A DNA stretch of 64,000 nucleotides from Tausonia pullulans. Its lineage: Eukaryota > Basidiomycota > Tremellomycetes > Cystofilobasidiales > Mrakiaceae. Numbering within the stretch: position 1 is the first letter of the stretch; each line of letters starts with the position of its first letter. Both the position numbers and the translations under genes were made by a program. Shown one piece after another: positions 58,066 through 64,000 of this stretch. The notes beneath the pieces are model-generated. The model was given only the letters and a program-made list of their open reading frames with translations. It was not told the origin of the DNA and searched no databases. The DNA is taken from NCBI GenBank assembly GCA_951802195.1, contig OX637632.1, forward strand, positions 558,001-622,000. Direction: 5' to 3'.

Positions 58066-60693
58066 TCAAAGCTTGGCCTTGGCCTCGTCCGCAGACTCCA
58101 GTTCGGCGCGCTCCATCATGTTGCGGACCTCGCCGGCAGCCCATCGGAGGTGCTCCTTGTACTCCTGGGCCTTCATGTGCGAGCCAGCGGTGATAACCCA
58201 TCGGAGGTACTTGTCGCCGATCGAGTAGGCGAGACCATAGCCGTTCTCAACAACTGAAGATGGAAATGGACCGGTCAGCACATAGCGCACAAAGACAGAC
58301 GAAAAGATCACCCACCCTCTCCGTAACCCCAACCGTCGAGGTAGTCCGAGCCAAGCTGCGAGGTCGACATCTCCCAGTTCGACGTCTGACCGAATGCCTT
58401 GTCCGTGTAGATCGCCGGGAGGTTCTCCGCGGTGACGCCGTCCTCCTCCATGAGCAGACGCTTGAGGCCGAAGAGGTGACGGTCAACACCCTGGCCGTCC
58501 GAGGCAAGGGCGGCGTACTTGAGGTGTCGAGTGACGGCCTTGCGGAAGAGGGCGGCACGGGTGGTGTTCTGCGGGGAAGGAGGGGACGTCAAATCGGCGA
58601 AAACTCGAGGTAGGGGAGAAAGTGTAAGTGGCGACTCACCGACTCTCCCTCGGCGAGCATGCTCTCAATCCACTGCTTCGCCTCCTGGCTCGACGACCGA
58701 ATGACCTCCGTTCGTCCAAGCTTGAACTTCCTCGTCTGCGCCGACTCATAGCAGACACCCATGCGACCCTCCATCGCGTAGAACGCAAGGTGCTTCACGA
58801 GTTGAGCCCAAGCATCAGGCGAGCACTTGTAGTGCTTGATAAGGTCCTTGCCGTACGCATCGTACTGGAGAACCTCGAGGTCGTGCTTGTTCATGATTCC
58901 TCGGTGGACCTCGGCGGCCTTCCGGATGTCGGCCCGGACCTTATCGTCGAGAACCCACTTGAGCTCGATGGGGGCGGAACCCTTCTTGCCCTCCTCGCCC
59001 GCGAGGTCGAACTTGCCCTTCTCGAGTGAGGCGAGAATGAATTCGTTCATCCGGATGGTGGGAGTACCGTCGAGGAGCGAGTGCTCGCCATTGAAGCCGG
59101 ACGTGGCGTTCGGGTAGACAATGACTGAAAGACTCGGCGTTAGATAATCCTAAGGGGGAAGAAGGATGAAAGACTCACGCTCATGCTTGTCAAACCACCG
59201 GTTCTCACCGTCGCGGACCCAGAGGTCCCAGGCGCGCTTCTCAATGCCAGTAGGGTTGGAGTCCTCGAGAGGAACAACGAGCGTCGAGGCCTCAATAGTC
59301 TCGAGAATCTCCCGGTTCGAGTCGGCGAGCGAGACGAGGTGCTCGCGTGCCTTGGTCCACGAGTCGCGGTCGTCGGCGGTGAGGAGTCCTACGGGCTCGC
59401 CAGCCTTGTCACCAACGGTATCAATGATCTCCTGGAAGATCCTGGAAGAGACAAAGAGCGAATTAGCTGAGATCCAGGAGAGCCGAGGCAGGTGGGAGAC
59501 AAGGAACGCACTTTTGGATCTCGGCAACACCGAGGCCTCCAACGTTGACTTTGAAGAACCGGTTCTTCCGAAGGACGACGACATGGTCGTTCTGGCCGTT
59601 CTCCGTCGGGTACTTGCGAGCAACGTCTGAGGGGATTGTTGGGACGCGGGAGGCGTTGAAGCTGGGAGAAGGACGGACGTGGCGCGTGTCAGTGGAAAGA
59701 GCGTGACTTCGGTCGGTCGCTCTTTTCCCGGCCCGAAGCGGCCGAGAGGAGGAGGACGCACAGGTTCTTGTAAGAGTCCATGCACAGCGGAGTTGTCCTG
59801 ACACGCTCGGGCTCGATTGTCTTACTGTTAGAGTGAAAGAGCAACGGAGAGGATTGACCAGGAGGAATAAGTCTGCTTGCTCTCTCCAAAGAGCGCGGGG
59901 CAGCACTCACTTCTCGACCCAGCCACGGTAGATCTCAATCGCCCGGACGAGCTCGGCGGCGCGCTCCGTCTGCGACTTGTTGCCTCCTCCGTTGCCCTTG
60001 TGAATGTAGAAGTAGTTGACACCAGGAACTACGGGGTCACTAGTTGAAGAGAGCCGCGTCATCTCGTCAATATCTTGCCTCCTTGCGGGGTATCCGGCGT
60101 GCACGCTGGCAATGCTTACCGATATCCCATGTAGGCGACCTCGTTCCACCTGAAAAAGATATAAAGCCAACCAAAGAGGTACTCCCGTCAGTATCGCCGG
60201 CTCGTCACACTCTCTCGAATGGAGTTTGAGCTGAATACGAGACGCACCACTCGCTCAGCCAGCTCTCCTTCTCAGCCGCCCGCCGCTCCAGCCGCGTCTG
60301 GAGCTTCGACGCGAGATCGCTAGCGCCAAAGTCACGGACGGTCGCCTCGGACTTAACGTATTCCTTTTCGGTGAGGTGGGGCTTGAGCGTGGTGAGGTAG
60401 AGATCAAGAGTCTGCTGGAGAGGGGGAACCGGCAGCTTGGGGAGGTACGGCTGGTACTTGAGCATGTTGGGCTGCGAGGGGTCGATCTTGGGTTCCGGGG
60501 GTGGGGCTGAAGAGGCCATGCGCTAAAGGAAGGGCGAGAGGGGAACGAAAAAGCAGGGTGAGACGAGTGTCCAGAAGGGAACAAGAGATAGCGAGCAAGA
60601 GAGAAGAAATAGCAAACGCACAGTGGCCTTGAGAGCGGGGCCGGCAGAGGAGGTCGCGCGTCTGGAGGCCATGGCGATGCGTCGGGGGAGCAT
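58066..60693 (-). CDS. CAT2: Carnitine O-acetyltransferase, mitochondrial and peroxisomal
   Basis: The Met at 60693 gives MLPRRIAMASRRATSSAGPA, a strong mitochondrial presequence, encoded in exon 1 (60622-60693). Exon 2 begins with an in-frame Met (60519, MASSAPPPEPK). Family marks follow: LPKLPVPPLQQTLDLYL, YRDPVVPGVNYFYIHK, MDSYKNL, KNRFFKVNV, WDLWVRDGENRWFDKHE, and FNGEHSLLDGTPTIRMNE with the catalytic His. Later are HLFGLKRLL, FGQTSNWEMSTSQLGSDYLD, and GWGYGEVVENGYGLAYSIGD. The protein ends AKAKL: a C-terminal AKL, a canonical PTS1. About 640 residues, the usual size. It moves acetyl groups between CoA and carnitine, carrying acetyl units between peroxisomes and mitochondria. Start choice would decide the destination. 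Inner exon edges are partly approximate. Confidence 0.92.
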
Positions 60694-61334
60694 GAAAAGA
60701 GTGCCGTAAAGCAAGTGGGGTTGGGAGAGAGAAGTCGGGAAAGGGAGAAAGCGAGAGGTAGTCGACGTTTGGAGAAGGGGAGGAGGCCGCCGCGACTGCT
60801 CCGGTAAGAGGCGCTCCTCTACCCGAAGCCGGACGACCGGACGAACCCGGGCCTGAAATCGAGCCTGTCACCGGCGTCTGAATGCCGTGGAATCTCGCGA
60901 GGCACCCATGTTTGCCCGATGATGATGCTTGCTTTGCGTGTCAGACTGTGAGAGGCCGGAGCGAGGGTGTCGGACAGACCAGAGTCAACTAGCTGTCCGC
61001 GGTCAAAGCCCCGGTGAGAACCCGAATGCAATGCGCTTCGGTCAGCCACGAAATCAACTTTGGCCCTTCCCAGTTCGACAGAATACATGTTCGTATGGGG
61101 AATGCGTAGTGGCGGCGATGTGAGCAAGCAGGGCGCCGTGGGTGGTTGTTTGTTTTAGACCGGCCCTTGCGAAAGGGCCGCAGGAGGCGGGCGCGCCTCG
61201 CCTCGCCAGCAGGCCGAGGGAGGGAGCGGGGAAGCGACCTGGACCTGGAGCCCAACACCATCAACACACCCACTCTCCCTTCGCTCTCGTCCGCCTTTCC
61301 ACCCCACATCCAACACCACCCGCAACAGGCAGGC
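60694..61334. promoter_or_regulatory. Divergent promoter region (CAT2 / NIPSNAP)
   Basis: About 640 bp between divergent genes for two mitochondrial proteins. No convincing gene. Short open frames show no family pattern. Likely holds both promoters. Confidence 0.4.
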
Positions 61335-62599
61335 ATGCAGGCATCTCCAATCTCCCATCTCGCACGACGCTCGACTCCTTCCGTTCTCTCTCGCTTGGCC
61401 CCAGCAGCAGCTCCGAGCAACAGGCGAGCCGTCACGTCCACCCCCGGCCGACCCTCCATCGTCCAGGTACGTCATCGCCAACGCAGCTGTCAGATCTCTT
61501 AGGGCAGGAATTAGGAGAGAGGCGAAGGTCGCTGGCCAAAGCAACATGTGTGTCGGGCGAGAAGTGGACACTCGCTCTTTCCCCTCGTGTGCGCCCATCT
61601 CACAGGGCTGGTCTCCTCTTGCCCTCGCGCCTTTCACTGTTCACCACGCTGACTACCCACACAGTCCCTCCTCCACGGCTCGCCTGAAGCCAAGCGGCAG
61701 GAGACGGCGACTCTCCAGCACGGCAAGCTCGTTGGCCGAAACAAATATGTCCACGAGCTCATTCGACACCACATCATCCCCTCCAAGCGGGCAGAGTACA
61801 TCGAGGCGGCGAGGAAACACTACTCAAGCCTTCGCATCGACGACGAGAAGCTCGGCAGTGAGCTCGTTGGGTCTTGGGAGACACTTGTCGGCGATCTCGA
61901 CACATTCGGTGCCCTTGCTCTCTCTCGCTTGAGCGCTTCTCTACGCGTGCGCTGACGTCGATGATTCTCACCGCTCAAAAGTCCACATCGTTCGCCACCC
62001 GTCTCTCTCCACCCTCACGCCGACACTCCTCGCATTTCAAGGCCAGGCCCTGCCTCATCTCCCTTTCGTCCAGTCGCGGTCGACGGCACTCCTCCAAGAG
62101 TTCAAGTTCATGCCCGCCCACGATAACCCGGCGCTCGGTGGGCCCGAGGGGCAAGGCATCTTTGAGCTGAGGACGTACAGTCTTGTCCCTGGAGCGATGC
62201 TTGAGTGGGAGGCTGCTTGGCGCAAGGGTATTGAGGCAAGGAGGCGGTTCGTTGTGAGTGTCAGGGGCACTGCGTTATAAAAAAGTTCGGTTCTTCGCTG
62301 ATGCCACCCGTCCTTTCCAGAACCCTGCAGGCGCGTGGTTTACCCAGGTCGGCCCACTCCACACGGTCCATCACCTTTGGCAGTACCCGGATCTCGAGCA
62401 GCGCAAGCTCACTCGCGAAAAGGCCTGGGAGGTCTCGGGTTGGTCCGAGACGGTCAGGGATGTGAGTTGAGAATCCGCCACCCTGGCGTACTTACAGCGC
62501 TGATTACCTGAACACGAAAAAAAATAACAGACTGTCAAACTCGCCAAGAGTATGACGTCCCAGATCTTGGTGCCTTGCGAATGGAGCCCAATGAAGTGA
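61335..62599 (+). CDS. NIPSNAP-family mitochondrial protein
   Basis: Five exons (61335-61466, 61665-61908, 61982-62253, 62321-62461, 62531-62599) join in frame to 285 residues. The leader MQASPISHLARRSTPSVLSR is a presequence. Two NIPSNAP domains are seen: first HELIRHHIIPSKRAEYIEAA, with SWETLVGDLDTFVHIVRHP, then FELRTYSLVPGAMLEWEAAW, with GAWFTQVGPLHTVHHLWQY. The protein ends LVPCEWSPMK, which fits the family C-terminus. Animal NIPSNAP1/2 sit in mitochondria and mark damaged ones for mitophagy; in fungi the role is unknown. The duplicate-domain layout and length are normal. The start Met is the first in frame with the leader. Confidence 0.9.
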
Positions 62600-63030
62600 A
62601 TAAAAGTCACTGGAATTGCATGACTAGGCCACTCTCTCCTCAGCAACCGGGAAAAACGCAGTTGGCGAAGAGACATATATACCCCAAGCCCCACCCATAC
62701 ATATGAGAAACTTCCTTGGGGAGAGTGCAGTCAGTGGCACGAGCAACCGGCGTCCGAAGCGCGTGGGGCTCTTGACCGACCGGTCGCGTTGCGCAGGCCC
62801 CACCCGTCGCTGTCCCCAATGGCGCAATGAGAATGGCCCTCCCGTTATGTTGTCCTCACCGCCCACCTACCCCATCAATCCGGTTCTCGCCGAGGCCAAC
62901 ATACCACCCAGCTCCCCTCTTCTTTTGCGTCTACGTGATCTAGTTCTTGTTTCGTCCTTATCTCGGTCACGCTCTTTCTGTCCCCAACCGGTTCATCGAC
63001 AGCCGATCCCCTCCATCCCACCAAACCACC
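62600..63030. other. Intergenic spacer upstream of BPL1
   Basis: About 430 bp between the NIPSNAP stop and the BPL1 start, same strand. Pyrimidine-rich toward 63030. No gene seen. Confidence 0.4.
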
Positions 63031-64000
63031 ATGTCCGCCCCCCATCCCCCTCGCTTCAATGTTCTCATTTACTCGGGCCCCGGCACCGCTGCATCCTCGC
63101 TTGCCCAGACGACTCGCACGCTCCGGGCGGTTCTCATGCCGTACTACACTGTCCAGCTGGTAACGCCCCAGGAGCTGCTGTCAGACCCATGGACCACCAA
63201 GTGCGCGCTGCTCGTCATGCCGGGCGGTCGGGACACTCCTTACCACTCTGCCCTTTCCGGTCGGGGTAATGAGCTCATCCGCGACTTTGTCGAGACGGGC
63301 GGAGCGTACCTCGGCATCTGCGCGGGGGGCTACTACGGCGCTCGCGAGATACGGTTCATGCTCGAGGACCCACAGATGCGGGTGCAGACCAAGCGCGAGC
63401 TCGCCTTCTGGGACGGCCCTTGCGAGGGTACCGTCTTCCCTGGATTTGAGTATGGTGGCGAGGGTGGCGCGCGAGGCTGCAAGTTGGTCCTAGAGAATGG
63501 AGGCAGCGAGCTCGAAGAGGCCATCCGGTGCTCGCCGTCGAAGGTCCAACCTAAGCCGCTCGCCATCGAGGGCTCGGCCGTCTCCCACATCTACTACAAT
63601 GGCGGAGGCTGCTTTGTTCCCCCCAAAAACCCGTCGGCGGCTTTCAAGCGCGACACTCGCGTCCTCGCGAGGTACGCCGACCGACCGGACCAGCCCGCCG
63701 CTGCCGTCTGGATCAAGGTCAACAAGGGGCGGGCCGTTCTCATCGGCTCGCACCCGGAGTACTCGCTGTTCGACGAGCCGCTCCAGTCGGCGCTCGAGAA
63801 GGACGTCAGTAGCACGAAGCCAGCCCTGACGGAGAAAGAGCGCGCGCACGCGGAGAGCCAAAGACTTGAGTTCATGCGCGGCTTGCTCCTCGCTCTCGGA
63901 CTCGGCATCCCCGACGACACTTCGGTCAATCTCCACAAACCGACTCGCCCTCTCCCCCAGTTCCTTGTCGCCCACCCGTCCCAGCCGGATCTCCCCTCGA
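63031..64000 (+). CDS. BPL1: Biotin-protein ligase, N-terminal part (cut by window edge)
   Basis: The frame is open from the Met at 63031 to the window end (323 codons, no intron). It matches the N-terminal amidotransferase-like domain of eukaryotic biotin-protein ligase: NVLIYSGPGTAASSLAQTTR, MPYYTVQLVTPQELLSDPW, ALLVMPGGRDTPYHSAL, ETGGAYLGICAGGYYGAREI, VFPGFEYGGEGGARGCKLVL, SHIYYNGGGCFVPP, and GRAVLIGSHPEYSLFD. The CAGGYYG turn is where a class I amidotransferase has its active Cys. The C-terminal catalytic ligase domain lies outside the window. The enzyme attaches biotin to acetyl-CoA carboxylase and pyruvate carboxylase. The start is in a normal leader. Confidence 0.93.
   Translation, partial: MSAPHPPRFNVLIYSGPGTAASSLAQTTRTLRAVLMPYYTVQLVTPQELLSDPWTTKCALLVMPGGRDTPYHSALSGRGNELIRDFVETGGAYLGICAGGYYGAREIRFMLEDPQMRVQTKRELAFWDGPCEGTVFPGFEYGGEGGARGCKLVLENGGSELEEAIRCSPSKVQPKPLAIEGSAVSHIYYNGGGCFVPPKNPSAAFKRDTRVLARYADRPDQPAAAVWIKVNKGRAVLIGSHPEYSLFDEPLQSALEKDVSSTKPALTEKERAHAESQRLEFMRGLLLALGLGIPDDTSVNLHKPTRPLPQFLVAHPSQPDLPS

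Noticed and set aside
1-64000. A defence island, biosynthetic cluster or mobile element
   Set aside because: The genes are ordinary, mostly housekeeping, with unrelated roles; I saw no transposase, integrase, long terminal repeats, polyketide or peptide synthase, or CRISPR repeats.

Overview
The window reads as nuclear DNA of a basidiomycete fungus. Genes are GC-rich, closely spaced on both strands, and cut by many short introns (mostly about 50-150 nt, GT...AG, some exons only 11-35 nt). Products match fungal families such as Kre9/Knh1-like wall proteins, a SIN-type Cdc7/SepH kinase, Erd1-like EXS proteins and Bpl1. A Pucciniomycotina (Rhodotorula/Sporobolomyces-like) yeast is my guess from style; the sequence alone does not prove it. 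I found no rRNA, tRNA, transposon, virus-like element or CRISPR array.

Layout. 1-5 kb: an unresolved coding-like stretch, a GPI-anchored Kre9/Knh1-like wall protein, then another unresolved locus. 5-14 kb (minus): a Cqd1/ADCK2-type UbiB protein, an EXS-domain Erd1-like membrane protein, an 1.2-kb stretch with no clear gene, and adrenodoxin reductase (ARH1). 14-24 kb (minus): the septation kinase Cdc7/SepH, an F-box-like protein and a small NOPCHAP1-like protein. 24-34 kb: a large Ser/Pro-rich protein of unknown function (plus), convergent with an alpha/beta hydrolase, then a short acidic unknown protein. 34-41 kb: EAF6, a glutathione peroxidase-like thiol peroxidase, and a WD40 protein resembling the TFIIIC subunit Sfc6/GTF3C2. 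41-44 kb (plus): PPT2, an LYR-motif protein (LYRM5/ETFRF1 type) starting 60 nt after it, and an RRM-like R3HCC1-type protein. 45-56 kb: a membrane J-domain protein, an unknown mitochondrial-looking protein in seven small exons, a UDP-glycosyltransferase and a large PPR-like mitochondrial protein. 56-64 kb: mitochondrial ribosomal protein uL1m, carnitine acetyltransferase with signs of dual targeting, a NIPSNAP protein, and the 5' part of biotin-protein ligase (BPL1), cut by the window edge.

How it works together. The content is mostly housekeeping. Many products are mitochondrial by family or by an N-terminal leader: Cqd1-like, Arh1, Ppt2, LYRM5-like, the 47.8-kb unknown, the PPR protein, uL1m, carnitine acetyltransferase and NIPSNAP. 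The most suggestive functional link is PPT2 next to the LYR gene: Ppt2 arms mitochondrial acyl carrier protein with the phosphopantetheine arm that LYR proteins bind. I see no convincing new multi-gene system. The most useful extra results are genes spread over exons too short to show as ORFs, the dual-targeting layout of carnitine acetyltransferase, and several microexons. Exon borders were placed by eye from splice signals and reading frame and have not been tested with transcript data.
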